Assembly (NCBI GenBank): GCA_965230755.1
Contig: CBDDLT010000016.1
Coordinates: 124,001-188,000 of the forward strand
DNA: 64,000 nt
Direction: 5' to 3'
Source of the DNA: DATFJT01 sp965230755
Lineage (GTDB): Bacteria > Bacteroidota > Bacteroidia > Chitinophagales > Saprospiraceae
Position numbers and translations under genes: made by a program
The notes under the pieces: generated by a model
What the model saw: the letters and a program-made list of their open reading frames with translations, nothing else
Told to the model about the DNA's origin: nothing
The model's database searches: none
In this document: positions 39,095 through 48,074 of the stretch, one piece after another
Layout of the letters: the number at the start of each line of letters is the position of its first letter
How positions within the stretch are numbered: the stretch's first letter is position 1

Positions 39095-40432
39095 ATGCTA
39101 AAGAACTATTTCAAAGTAGCACTGAACGTGCTTAAGCGCAACAAATTTTACACTTTCATCAGTCTGTTTGGTATCAGTTTTACACTGATGGTATTGATGC
39201 TTTCGATCGCTTTTTTCCAAAACGAATTGGGAAGTAATAAACCTCTATCAAAGAAGAACAGGACCATATTTGTCCCGGTGATGGGGATGAAAGCCTGGCA
39301 GAAAGAAGTGACTAAAGAAATTGATACCAGTTATGTAGATGGTATTGCAGTTTACGATACCACGATAACCGAAAAACCCATCATCGGACACTCTACAAGT
39401 TCATCCAACTCCACATTAGGGCTTGACTTTGTCAAAGAACATATTCTACCAATGAAGAGTACGGAAATGATATCAATGTACTCTGCAGGAGGAATTCTCG
39501 ATGTGTATCCAAATAATCAAAAATTACAGCTAAAGACGATATACACTGATGCGAACTACTGGAAGATATTCGACTTTGAATTCATTGAAGGTCAGCCATT
39601 GAGTTCGGCGAGTGTAGAAAACCAAGCCAGGGAGATCGTCATCGCAGAGGATGCAGCTGAAAAATACTTTGGTAAGCACAGCCAATATCTGGGCAAAGAG
39701 TTGAAGTGGGGCAATCAATTCTTTAAAGTAACCGGGGTAATTAAACCGGTCAATACTTCAGCCAGAGGTGTGAATAGCGATATATATATGCCCTATACCC
39801 ATTTGCCGAAACAGGCCCTAAACTACCGATGGGGTTTTGGCGGGATGCAAGTAGCCCTACTGGCCTCAAGTCCTAAACAATTGGATCAGGTAATTGCCGA
39901 ACTTAGGCATATCGAACGCACTGCTCCAATACCGGAAGGTCGGTACGATGCCCGATTTCTTTACGAAAAAAATCTGGAAGACCTCTACGCCTGGGGAATA
40001 ACTGCTTTTCAGGAAGATCGTGGAGGCAGGACATTCATGTCCATCATTCTAGGAGCATTGGGCTTATTTCTCCTCATCCCTACCCTTAATTTAATCAACC
40101 TGAATGTAACTCGAATTATGGAGCGATCTTCTGAAATAGGAGTCAGAAAAGCTTTTGGCGCAAGAACGCAAAACTTGATGTTCCAATTCTTGTTTGAGAA
40201 TATCATCATCACTTTGATCGGTGGAGTTCTTGGGCTTGTATTGACCTATATCGTTATGTATTGGCTTAATTCCAATGCCGTATTCGAGGATACACACCTA
40301 GCCTTCAACACGACCATATTCTTGTTAAGTCTTTTGATCACTCTTGTCTTTGGAATTTGTTCCGGACTCATTCCCGCTTGGCGAATGGCCCGTACACAAG
40401 TAGCTCAGGCAATTAAAAGAAATAAATTATGA
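39095..40432 (+). CDS. MacB/FtsX-like ABC permease 1
   Basis: A 445-residue permease: one N-terminal helix (about 20-42), a large periplasmic MacB-PCD-like domain (about 45-305), then three helices near residues 316, 366 and 405. 'LINLNVTRIMERSSEIGVRKAFGARTQNLMFQFLFENIIIT' is the FtsX-domain coupling region. It likely forms a heterodimer with the next gene product, which overlaps by four bases. Confidence 0.93.
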   Translation: MLKNYFKVALNVLKRNKFYTFISLFGISFTLMVLMLSIAFFQNELGSNKPLSKKNRTIFVPVMGMKAWQKEVTKEIDTSYVDGIAVYDTTITEKPIIGHSTSSSNSTLGLDFVKEHILPMKSTEMISMYSAGGILDVYPNNQKLQLKTIYTDANYWKIFDFEFIEGQPLSSASVENQAREIVIAEDAAEKYFGKHSQYLGKELKWGNQFFKVTGVIKPVNTSARGVNSDIYMPYTHLPKQALNYRWGFGGMQVALLASSPKQLDQVIAELRHIERTAPIPEGRYDARFLYEKNLEDLYAWGITAFQEDRGGRTFMSIILGALGLFLLIPTLNLINLNVTRIMERSSEIGVRKAFGARTQNLMFQFLFENIIITLIGGVLGLVLTYIVMYWLNSNAVFEDTHLAFNTTIFLLSLLITLVFGICSGLIPAWRMARTQVAQAIKRNKL

Positions 40433-41601
40433 TACAACATCTCTTAAAAATGATATGGAAGCGCCGCAAAAAAAATGCGTTCCTAATGATCGAACTTCTT
40501 CTCGCATTTCTAGCCGTATTTGCTGTTTTTACTTTTGTCTTTTCACAGCTTAAAAAGTATCGCGTCCCTTTGGGATTCGAACCTGAGAATAGATACGTCG
40601 CGCATTTGGCCATTGAAGAATTCAAGAAAGACTCTTTGACCTATGTCAATATGCGAGAACAATTGAAAAGAGAAGTCAATAATCTACCGGGTGTAATAGC
40701 TAGTAGTTATAGCAACGAAGTCATCCCTTTTGGAGATAGCAATTGGGGTACCGGGAACAGCACCGAAGACTTCGAATTTTACTTTGATTATATCTTGGTT
40801 GACAAGGATTACGGCAAAGTGTGGGACGTCAACCTGATAGAAGGAAGTTTTTATAACGACGAACATCTCATCGCAAAAAACCGTCCTTTGATCGTCAACC
40901 AGAAATTTAAAGAAGAATTTTTAAAGGATACTACTGCTTTGGGATTTGCCTTCGAGGTCGACGGTAAAGTTTCTGAGATAACCGGAGTTATTGACCACTT
41001 TAAGTACAAAGGAGAGTTTATGGAGACCAGGACCTTTGCATTCATGCCAATAGAGTGGGACTGGAGATACATGTCAGCCCTGAGTATCTTGACCAAGTCA
41101 AATGTAGGACCGGGTATCGAAAAACAATTGGATGATATCGTGGCCCGAGTTACCAAAAATTACGACTTTAGCATCGAGAAAATAGAAAATACGCGCATAG
41201 TCAAAAGCAAGGAAACATGGGTGCCACTGATCGCATTACTGTGCTTGGCCGCTTTTTTAATGCTCAATATTGCAATGGGATTATTTGGTATATTAAACTA
41301 TACGATCAGCAGACGTCGACCGGAAATTGGTCTTAGAAAAGCACTGGGAGCATCTCCAGGCAAAATCAATCGTCAATTTACCGGAGAAATGCTGGTTTTA
41401 ACCACCTTTGCCCTGATTGCAGGTTTTGTCTTCGCCAGTCAATTTCCATTGCTTCAGGTCTTCGAATTGGAAAGCAGCATTTACTGGGCTGCCATTATTG
41501 CATCCTTGATCATCATTTATGTAATAGTGATCATTTGTAGCTTGATTCCAAGTGCTCAAGCTGCAGCAACAGATCCGGCAACAGCTTTACATGAAGAGTA
41601 A
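40429..41601 (+). CDS. MacB/FtsX-like ABC permease 2
   Basis: A 390-residue permease with the same layout: helix 1 at about 17-36, a periplasmic domain to about 260, and three C-terminal helices. 'ILNYTISRRRPEIGLRKALGASPGKINRQFTGEMLVLT' is the coupling region. It is shorter than permease 1 and diverges in the periplasmic part, suggesting that the two form a heteromeric transporter. Confidence 0.93.
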   Translation: MIQHLLKMIWKRRKKNAFLMIELLLAFLAVFAVFTFVFSQLKKYRVPLGFEPENRYVAHLAIEEFKKDSLTYVNMREQLKREVNNLPGVIASSYSNEVIPFGDSNWGTGNSTEDFEFYFDYILVDKDYGKVWDVNLIEGSFYNDEHLIAKNRPLIVNQKFKEEFLKDTTALGFAFEVDGKVSEITGVIDHFKYKGEFMETRTFAFMPIEWDWRYMSALSILTKSNVGPGIEKQLDDIVARVTKNYDFSIEKIENTRIVKSKETWVPLIALLCLAAFLMLNIAMGLFGILNYTISRRRPEIGLRKALGASPGKINRQFTGEMLVLTTFALIAGFVFASQFPLLQVFELESSIYWAAIIASLIIIYVIVIICSLIPSAQAAATDPATALHEE

Positions 41602-41602
41602 A

Positions 41603-42967
41603 ATGACTCAATCGATGACAAAGAAGATTCTTATAGTTGATGATGACCGGGTGATTTGCCAATCACTTAAGTTGCTCTTCCACAAAGCAGGCTATGAAGT
41701 TCAGTGCATTTACAATCCCTTAAATGCACTGGCATTCATCGATACTTTTAAGCCCTCCCTTGTTCTATTGGACATGAATTTTACAATAGATACCACGGGT
41801 AAGCAAGGGCTGGAAATTCTATCCGCGATTAAGAAGGAGTTTCCTGCCTTAGACATCATATTGATCACTGGATGGGGAAGTGTTGAGCTAGCTGTACAGG
41901 GAATGAAGATGGGTGCCAATGATTTTTTGACAAAACCATGGGATAACGAACAATTGCTGCAGTCTGTAAGGACTATTTTGACCCTTCAAGATCCAAAGGA
42001 AAATGAAAGCCAAAATATAGCATCACTGAAAGCTATCATTGGAGAGTCTTCTGCCATTAAAGATGTTAAGAAAACCATTCGACAGATTGCCGCAACGGAA
42101 GCCACCGTATTGATCACCGGTGAAAGTGGAACGGGGAAAGAATTGGTTGCGGAAGCGATTCACGACAACAGTCAACGCGCCGATGATTCTTTCGTTAAAG
42201 TCAACTTAGGGGGTGTTTCTACCAGTTTGTTCGAAAGTGAACTCTTCGGTCATAAAAAAGGAGCATTTACAGGGGCAATTTCTGATCGGATAGGTCGATT
42301 TCAAAAAGCCCATAAGGGAACCATCTTTTTAGATGAAATCGGAGATATTGATCCCGCTTCGCAGGTTAAACTTTTACGTGTTCTGCAAGAAAAAACATTC
42401 GAACCTCTTGGCAGTAGTAAGACTGTTAAGGTCAATGTTCGAATAATATCTGCAACACATAAGAATTTAGAAGACCTCGTGGAAACCGGCGATTTTAGAG
42501 AAGATCTATATTATCGCGTGAATCTATTACATATTCATCTTCCCTCTCTGCGCGAAAGAAGAGGAGATATCCCACTACTGGCAAAAAGTTTTATCGATCG
42601 TCTGAATAAAAATAAAGAAGGAAAGCCTTTCTATATTGATCCGGAAACATTCGAATGGTTATCGAGACAGGAGTATTCTGGTAATATTCGCCAGCTAAAG
42701 AATATCGTAGAACGGACTTGCTTACTCTCTTCGACCAATAAGCTATCTATAAAAGATTTTAAGCCACATTTTCTGGTCTCATCAGGAAGAAAAAGCGAAC
42801 TTCCCAAAATTGGTACAATAACCTTGGACGAACTGGAAAAGGCAATGATACAAAAGGCTATGAGTTTCCATAACGGAAATATTAGTCAGGTAGCAAGATC
42901 CTTGGGCATTACGAGAAGTGCGCTATATCGTCGTCTGGAAAAATACAATATAGGTCATGAGACTTAG
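41603..42967 (+). CDS. Sigma-54-dependent response regulator (NtrC family)
   Basis: A 454-residue regulator: receiver domain with 'ILIVDDDRVI' and phospho-Asp in 'LVLLDMNF', a sigma-54 AAA+ domain with Walker A 'GESGTGKE', the sigma-54-contacting 'GAFTGA' and Walker B 'GTIFLDEIGDI', and a Fis-type HTH ('NISQVARSLGITRSALYRRLEKY'). I use the ATG at 41603, just after the permease stop; the longer frame reads into that gene, and ATG 41615 is possible. Being inside the exporter operon, it probably activates this operon through sigma-54 in response to the kinase encoded next. Confidence 0.94.
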   Translation: MTQSMTKKILIVDDDRVICQSLKLLFHKAGYEVQCIYNPLNALAFIDTFKPSLVLLDMNFTIDTTGKQGLEILSAIKKEFPALDIILITGWGSVELAVQGMKMGANDFLTKPWDNEQLLQSVRTILTLQDPKENESQNIASLKAIIGESSAIKDVKKTIRQIAATEATVLITGESGTGKELVAEAIHDNSQRADDSFVKVNLGGVSTSLFESELFGHKKGAFTGAISDRIGRFQKAHKGTIFLDEIGDIDPASQVKLLRVLQEKTFEPLGSSKTVKVNVRIISATHKNLEDLVETGDFREDLYYRVNLLHIHLPSLRERRGDIPLLAKSFIDRLNKNKEGKPFYIDPETFEWLSRQEYSGNIRQLKNIVERTCLLSSTNKLSIKDFKPHFLVSSGRKSELPKIGTITLDELEKAMIQKAMSFHNGNISQVARSLGITRSALYRRLEKYNIGHET

Positions 42968-44243
42968 ATGGAAATTAGGCTTTTTCATAGGATTTTTGAT
43001 CCTGTTGATTGGTGTTTTACTTTTTTTCTTATTCAGAGAAAACAAGATTTACTTTCTACTTTCCGAGATAGCGCTGGTATTGTTAGCGGTGGTGGCCATT
43101 AATCTACACAATAAAATATTTCGTCCGTTTAATCTGCTCGAACAAGGGCTTAATGCGTTAAAAGATGAGGATTTTAATGTCAAACTACGCTCAACAAATT
43201 CCGTTGAAATCAACAAGCTGGTTGAGGTTTACAATAAAATGATAGATCGAATTCGGGAAGAGCGAGTAACCCAGCAGGAGCAACATTATTTTCTAAAGTT
43301 GATCATGGAAGCGCTTCCCGTAGGAGTGCTCATCCTGGATTTCGACAATAATCTCAGTTCATTCAATCCCGAAGCCAAACGAATACTATCATTGGAAGAT
43401 AATCATGTCGGTCTTTCTCTCTCTTCTATTGGTCATCCGTTGGCAGAAAAAGCGATCAATATACCACTGAACACTCCTTCTATCGAACATTTGGATGGTG
43501 TCCAATACTACCGTTGTTTGGCGAACCGATTTATGCATAGAGGCTTTCCCAGAAAATTCATCATCATCGAAGAAATAAGCGATGAAATTATTCGAACAGA
43601 AAAAAAGGCATATGGCAAGGTAATTCGAATGATGGCTCATGAGGTAAACAATACAGTAGGAGCTGTAAATTCCATATTAGATTCTTTGCTCAAAGAAGAA
43701 AACCTGAATGAGCAAGAAGCGAAAGAATACTTACAAATCATTTTCGATAGAAACATTCGGCTCAATCAATTCATGGCCAACTTTGCCGAGGTTGTTCGTC
43801 TGCCACCCCCGAGTAAAAAGAAGATCGATCTTAATCAGTTCCTAGCAGATCTATTCCTTTTGATGAAGGTGAAAATTAGTCGTTCTAATATAGACTATCA
43901 CTTAGAACTTCCGGAAGAGACCATCATGATCAATGCGGATAAGGAACAGCTTGAGCAGGCCCTGATCAATATCATTATCAATGCTGCAGAGGCGATCAGA
44001 GATAAAGGGATGATCACTATTTCACTAAATCTCAACCCCATTTCAATAGTCATAACTGATAATGGGGAAGGAATTAGTCCCGAAGCCTCCGAAAAACTGT
44101 TTACTCCGTTTTTTAGTACCAAGGTGGATGGACAAGGTGTGGGGTTAACTTTGGTTAGAGAAATTTTACACCATCACGATATTAAGTTTTCTCTTAAATC
44201 TGAGGGTGGGCTTACAAGATTTAGTATGACCTTCCCGAAGTAG
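42957..44243 (+). CDS. Sensor histidine kinase
   Basis: A 428-residue kinase with two membrane helices at about 8-25 and 33-50 and almost no periplasmic loop, a HAMP region (about 52-105), a PAS-like domain ('LIMEALPVGVLILDFDNNLSSFNPEAKRILSL'), the H-box 'MMAHEVNNTVGAV' and ATPase motifs 'NIIINAAEAI', 'DNGEGI' and 'GQGVGLTLV'. It overlaps the response regulator by 11 bases, so they form one two-component pair. The lack of an outer sensor domain suggests it senses the membrane or the transporter itself (inference). Confidence 0.94.
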   Translation: MRLRWKLGFFIGFLILLIGVLLFFLFRENKIYFLLSEIALVLLAVVAINLHNKIFRPFNLLEQGLNALKDEDFNVKLRSTNSVEINKLVEVYNKMIDRIREERVTQQEQHYFLKLIMEALPVGVLILDFDNNLSSFNPEAKRILSLEDNHVGLSLSSIGHPLAEKAINIPLNTPSIEHLDGVQYYRCLANRFMHRGFPRKFIIIEEISDEIIRTEKKAYGKVIRMMAHEVNNTVGAVNSILDSLLKEENLNEQEAKEYLQIIFDRNIRLNQFMANFAEVVRLPPPSKKKIDLNQFLADLFLLMKVKISRSNIDYHLELPEETIMINADKEQLEQALINIIINAAEAIRDKGMITISLNLNPISIVITDNGEGISPEASEKLFTPFFSTKVDGQGVGLTLVREILHHHDIKFSLKSEGGLTRFSMTFPK

Positions 44244-44332
44244 ACGCTGATATTTATTCCCAACCCAAAAGGACTTCACCTAAGAAATGTTTAAATTGTT
44301 GTAGAATAGCTCATCACAGAACATTACGCTTT

Positions 44333-44743
44333 ATGTCAACAGGATATTCCGGTACACCACTAGCAAAAAAATTGGGCCTAAAGAATGGGTATAAGACATG
44401 GTTCCATAATATCCCTGAGCATTATTTCGACTTATTCACAGACCTGCCGGCAGAGATGGAGCTTATTGAAGCTCCCGGAAAAGAGGAATGCGATTTCGTT
44501 CATATTTTCTGTTCCTCATTCGATGAACTTCAGCAGCTGGCCCAGAAGAGTAAGGATAGTATCAAGAAGAATGGCCTACTCTGGGTAAGTTGGCCCAAAG
44601 GGAAGTCCGGGATACCTACTGATCTTAAGAGAGATATGATCCGAGAATACTTCATTGAATTGGGCATGGTCGACGTAAAAGTTGCTGCAGTCGATGAACT
44701 TTGGAGCGGATTGAAATTTGTCTATCGAAAGGAAGATAGGTAA
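44333..44743 (+). CDS. DUF3052 family protein
   Basis: A 136-residue soluble protein starting 'MSTGYSGTPLAKKLGLKNGYK', the family signature. 'DFVHIFCSSFDELQQLAQKSKDSIKKNGLLWVSWPKGKSGIPTDLKRDMIREYFIELGMVDVKVAAVDELWSGLKFVYRK' matches the rest of DUF3052, whose fold resembles part of a methyltransferase but whose function is unknown. It stands alone after the exporter operon. Confidence 0.9.
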   Translation: MSTGYSGTPLAKKLGLKNGYKTWFHNIPEHYFDLFTDLPAEMELIEAPGKEECDFVHIFCSSFDELQQLAQKSKDSIKKNGLLWVSWPKGKSGIPTDLKRDMIREYFIELGMVDVKVAAVDELWSGLKFVYRKEDR

Positions 44744-44893
44744 TCGACTTTTGTAAGGTAGACGTCAATTGCATCGAAACTATTCTTTTTCCGCAGCTCT
44801 TTATTGTATCTTAAAAACTATAAGAATATCTGAAATGTTAGTTTGCGGGACTTTTTATTAATGGTCGGAAACGCAGTATAAGTGAATTTTAAC

Positions 44894-45391
44894 ATGATAA
44901 ACAACAGACTACAGCTAAGTCTTATTGAAATAGGGAAGCCGCTGGCAGATTGGTCCCTGGAGAGTATATTTGGAGATGAGGTACCCGATAGAACTTCCTT
45001 CATAGGCCAACCCTTGCTCATTTTGTTTTTTAGTATTGGTTGTCCAGGATGTTTAGGCAGAGCTATTCCCTATGCCAATCGCATCGTTTATGAAAATGGC
45101 GATAAGATGAAAGTCTTGGGTATCCACACCAATTTTGAAGGAGTAGATTTTAGTCTAGAAAAATTTGAGAAAGCCAAAAGGGAGTTATTCATTAGATTTC
45201 CATTCTATAAGGACCACAATTACGACACGACTTTTTTGAATTACGGTGCGGGGGGAACTCCACATTGGATTCTAGTAGACCAGCGGGGAAATGTGAACTA
45301 TTCAATATTTGGCTCGGACCCTAACAATGCACTCTTGAGATTAGATTATTTAATTAATGAACTTTTATTACATCAAAATAATGCTTTATGA
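44894..45391 (+). CDS. Thioredoxin-fold protein (peroxiredoxin/TlpA-like)
   Basis: A 165-residue protein with no signal peptide. 'LLILFFSIGCPGCLGRAIPYANRIV' gives a CPGC redox motif after the first strand, and 'TPHWILVDQRGNVNYSIFG' is the cis-Pro segment of thioredoxin folds. I prefer ATG 44894 over the upstream GTG at 44882. The next gene starts in an ATGA overlap. With MsrBA two genes on, the set looks like a small cytoplasmic redox-repair operon (inference). Confidence 0.8.
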   Translation: MINNRLQLSLIEIGKPLADWSLESIFGDEVPDRTSFIGQPLLILFFSIGCPGCLGRAIPYANRIVYENGDKMKVLGIHTNFEGVDFSLEKFEKAKRELFIRFPFYKDHNYDTTFLNYGAGGTPHWILVDQRGNVNYSIFGSDPNNALLRLDYLINELLLHQNNAL

Positions 45392-45672
45392 GTTTGATAC
45401 AATCACTGCTATCTTGGTTAAAGAAGAAGGATAATTTGGAAGTAACGACAGATACCCCGGAAGGGCTTTGTCCCAATTGTTGGGGGAGAGAAGAATACGG
45501 TGGCAAGTTTTACGAAGCAGTAAAAAATCACCGAGCAAATGCCAATGAAAAAGATCCCGAAAAAGGATGGATTCAAGATTATGCGGACAAGAACCTAGCG
45601 GGTATTAGACTGAGTGATAAGGGAGACCAAAGTGTCTGTTCAAAATGTAAATTGAACTATCGACCAATTTGA
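45388..45672 (+). CDS. Small zinc-ribbon protein
   Basis: A 94-residue protein with two Cys pairs, 'GLCPNCWG' (about residues 27-34) and 'VCSKCKLNY' near the C-terminus, which can bind one zinc. Between them is a charged helix. I recognise it only as a conserved hypothetical type seen in Bacteroidota. It overlaps the thioredoxin-fold gene by four bases and is followed 16 bases later by msrBA. Confidence 0.75.
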   Translation: MSLIQSLLSWLKKKDNLEVTTDTPEGLCPNCWGREEYGGKFYEAVKNHRANANEKDPEKGWIQDYADKNLAGIRLSDKGDQSVCSKCKLNYRPI

Positions 45673-45688
45673 TTGAATAAACCATTGA

Positions 45689-46675
45689 ATGATGTTAAGC
45701 TGGATCAACGTATTAAAATTTGCCAATAACGGTAACCCCGAACCGGATCGACGTGTAGAAAAAACGGAAGAAGAATGGAAGGCGCTTCTTTCTCCTGAGG
45801 AGTTTCGAATAACAAGACTAAAAGGAACTGAGCGAGCACATAGCTCAGAATTGTGCAGTTTATTCGAACCTGGGAGATATGCCTGTGTGTGTTGTGGTAC
45901 GGAGCTATTCGATGCCGAAGAAAAGTTCGAAAGCGGCACGGGATGGCCTTCCTTTACCCAGCCCATCAAGGAAAATGCCATCGCCTACCACAAGGACCGT
46001 GGATTTGGTATGTACAGAATAGAGACCGTTTGTAATACTTGTGATGCGCACCTCGGTCATGTATTTCAGGATGGACCGCCTCCAAGTGGTTTGCGATATT
46101 GTATCAATGCACTTGCTATGAAAAAAGTAGAAACTGACCTACGCAAGATTACCATAGGAGGAGGGTGTTTTTGGTGTACTGAGGCGATATTTGACGAAGT
46201 AGAAGGCGTGATTAGCGTTGAGAGTGGATACAGTGGAGGTAAGGTTCGAAATCCGACCTATAGAGAAGTTACCAGTGGCTTGACAGGGCATGCCGAAGTA
46301 GTAGAGATCACTTATGACAAGTCAGTAATTTCCTTCGAAGATCTGTTGAGGATACATTTGACCACCCATAATCCCACTACCCTAAATCGTCAGGGAGCGG
46401 ATAGAGGGACCCAGTACCGAAGCATTATTTTCTATCGATCGGAAGAAGAGAAAAAGAGCGCCATTGAGATTATTGACGAGGTGCAAAAGTCCTTGGATGA
46501 AATGATCGTCACGGAATTAAAGATGTTTGAAGCCTTTTATAAGGCAGAAGATTATCATCAGAACTACTATGCTTCCAATCCGGATAAGGCATACTGTCAG
46601 GCGGTTATCAATCCCAAGTTGGCGAAGTTTAGGAAGCTGTATCAAGAAAAAAGGAAAAAAGCGATGGAAAGCTAG
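45689..46675 (+). CDS. msrAB: Bifunctional methionine sulfoxide reductase MsrB-MsrA
   Basis: A 328-residue fusion. MsrB comes first (about 20-150): zinc pairs CVCC and CNTC, then 'HLGHVF' and 'RYCINALAMKK' with the catalytic Cys. MsrA follows (about 153-315) with 'GGGCFWCTEAIF' and 'GHAEVVEITYDKS'. Together the two domains reduce both stereoisomers of methionine sulfoxide. No signal peptide is visible, so it acts in the cytosol. Gene order B-A is the less common arrangement. It contrasts with the catalytically dead MsrB relative at 2913. Confidence 0.95.
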   Translation: MMLSWINVLKFANNGNPEPDRRVEKTEEEWKALLSPEEFRITRLKGTERAHSSELCSLFEPGRYACVCCGTELFDAEEKFESGTGWPSFTQPIKENAIAYHKDRGFGMYRIETVCNTCDAHLGHVFQDGPPPSGLRYCINALAMKKVETDLRKITIGGGCFWCTEAIFDEVEGVISVESGYSGGKVRNPTYREVTSGLTGHAEVVEITYDKSVISFEDLLRIHLTTHNPTTLNRQGADRGTQYRSIIFYRSEEEKKSAIEIIDEVQKSLDEMIVTELKMFEAFYKAEDYHQNYYASNPDKAYCQAVINPKLAKFRKLYQEKRKKAMES

Positions 46676-46813
46676 CTTTTGTCTGCAATGGAGAGATAAC
46701 TTATTGACTTCTTTCTTACTGCCTCCGAGTTAATTCTTTTTGTAAATTATAGCTCCCCGAATTAAAGCTGTATTTTAAACGGCATTTATCAGGGTAATTG
46801 CTAAAATTCGCTT

Positions 46814-48025
46814 ATGAGAAGGATTCCTTTATTACTTTCCAGTTTGTTTTTTGTTACATTTCTCGTGGCTCAGGACGGGGAATATAAGATGAATTACACC
46901 ATTGATTCCAAGGCTTTTGGAGATGAGAGAAAAATAACCGTTTATCTTCCACCTTCCTATTACGAATCCCCAGAAGATACTTTTACCGTTACCTATGTAC
47001 TTGACGGGCATTTTGATCCATTCATCGATTTAGTGGTAAAGACTATTGAATACAATACTTACATGCTCAATTATACCTCTACAATAGTAGTTGGGGTTCA
47101 TGCAAAAGCCCGTGGCTGGGAATTTTCTGCTTCCGTTGGAGACGAAGATGATTTAAATTATGAAGGTGGTCGGGCGCCAGAACTCCAGCAGCATTTTGAT
47201 CAGGAGATTTTTCCTTTTGTCGATTCTTTGGGTCTAAAAATAAACTCATTCCGTTCCATCATAGGGCATTCATCTGGAGGGACTTTCGTTTTATATACCC
47301 TCTTTGGAGGCAAGCAAGACTTGTTCGATGCATACATCTGTATTAGTCCCGCCATCCGAGAAGACAGTGAGTATGTTCTCGATCAAGCCGCCTCAAGACT
47401 GGGAAATCAAGAACAATTTAATAAATTTCTTTACTGCTCTTCGGGTACTGTAGGTGAACGCGAGGAAATTTTCGGAAATGGGATTAAAAGACTTGATTCT
47501 CTCTTGGATAAGCATCCTGATAATGGCCTATTATGGCAACCGGCAACTTTTCAAGGGATGGACCATTGGACCTGTGTGCCCCCCTCCATTAACGATGCAA
47601 TGGTTGAATTGACCAGAGCTTTTCGAGTCGATGAAAAGATGTTGGATGACTTTTCGCAGAATAAGGATGTATCCGTAACAGATCAAATCAATGATTTCTA
47701 TGATAGTCGGGAACAAAAGTATGGCTTCATAGAAAAACCTTATCCCAAACATATGGCCTATTCCGCTTGGGAAATATTTGAGAAGGGACGAAAAGATCAA
47801 GCACTCGAAATTCTGGAATGGGGCATTCAAGAATACCCCAACCATTATACTTTGAGAAATTATCAAGCCCACACTTATAAGACCATGGGAAAATTATCTG
47901 AAGCTCATCAGGCCTATTTAAAACTGCAAGAACTCATAGAATCCCAAAAAGACAGTCTGTCGAAAGAAAAATACGAATCCAGAATGAAGAGAGTTAAGGA
48001 AAACATAACTAAAACGAAAATGTAA
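46814..48025 (+). CDS. Exported esterase (esterase D/IroE type) with TPR-like tail
   Basis: A 403-residue protein with a signal peptide (cleavage near residue 19). The alpha/beta-hydrolase core begins 'RKITVYLPPSYYESPEDTFTVTYVLDGHFDPF'; the nucleophile Ser is in 'SIIGHSSGGTFVLYTLFGG' and the His probably in 'GMDHWTCVPPS'. This is the putative-esterase group that includes siderophore esterases. The last about 100 residues have TPR-like helices ('AWEIFEKGRKDQALEILEWGIQEYPNHYTLRNYQAHTYKTMGKLSEAHQAYL'). Substrate unknown. Confidence 0.87.
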   Translation: MRRIPLLLSSLFFVTFLVAQDGEYKMNYTIDSKAFGDERKITVYLPPSYYESPEDTFTVTYVLDGHFDPFIDLVVKTIEYNTYMLNYTSTIVVGVHAKARGWEFSASVGDEDDLNYEGGRAPELQQHFDQEIFPFVDSLGLKINSFRSIIGHSSGGTFVLYTLFGGKQDLFDAYICISPAIREDSEYVLDQAASRLGNQEQFNKFLYCSSGTVGEREEIFGNGIKRLDSLLDKHPDNGLLWQPATFQGMDHWTCVPPSINDAMVELTRAFRVDEKMLDDFSQNKDVSVTDQINDFYDSREQKYGFIEKPYPKHMAYSAWEIFEKGRKDQALEILEWGIQEYPNHYTLRNYQAHTYKTMGKLSEAHQAYLKLQELIESQKDSLSKEKYESRMKRVKENITKTKM

Positions 48026-48074
48026 AATACTGCGTTCAAAGCAAGAGAGAAAAGTGTCAAATAAATTTACCATT

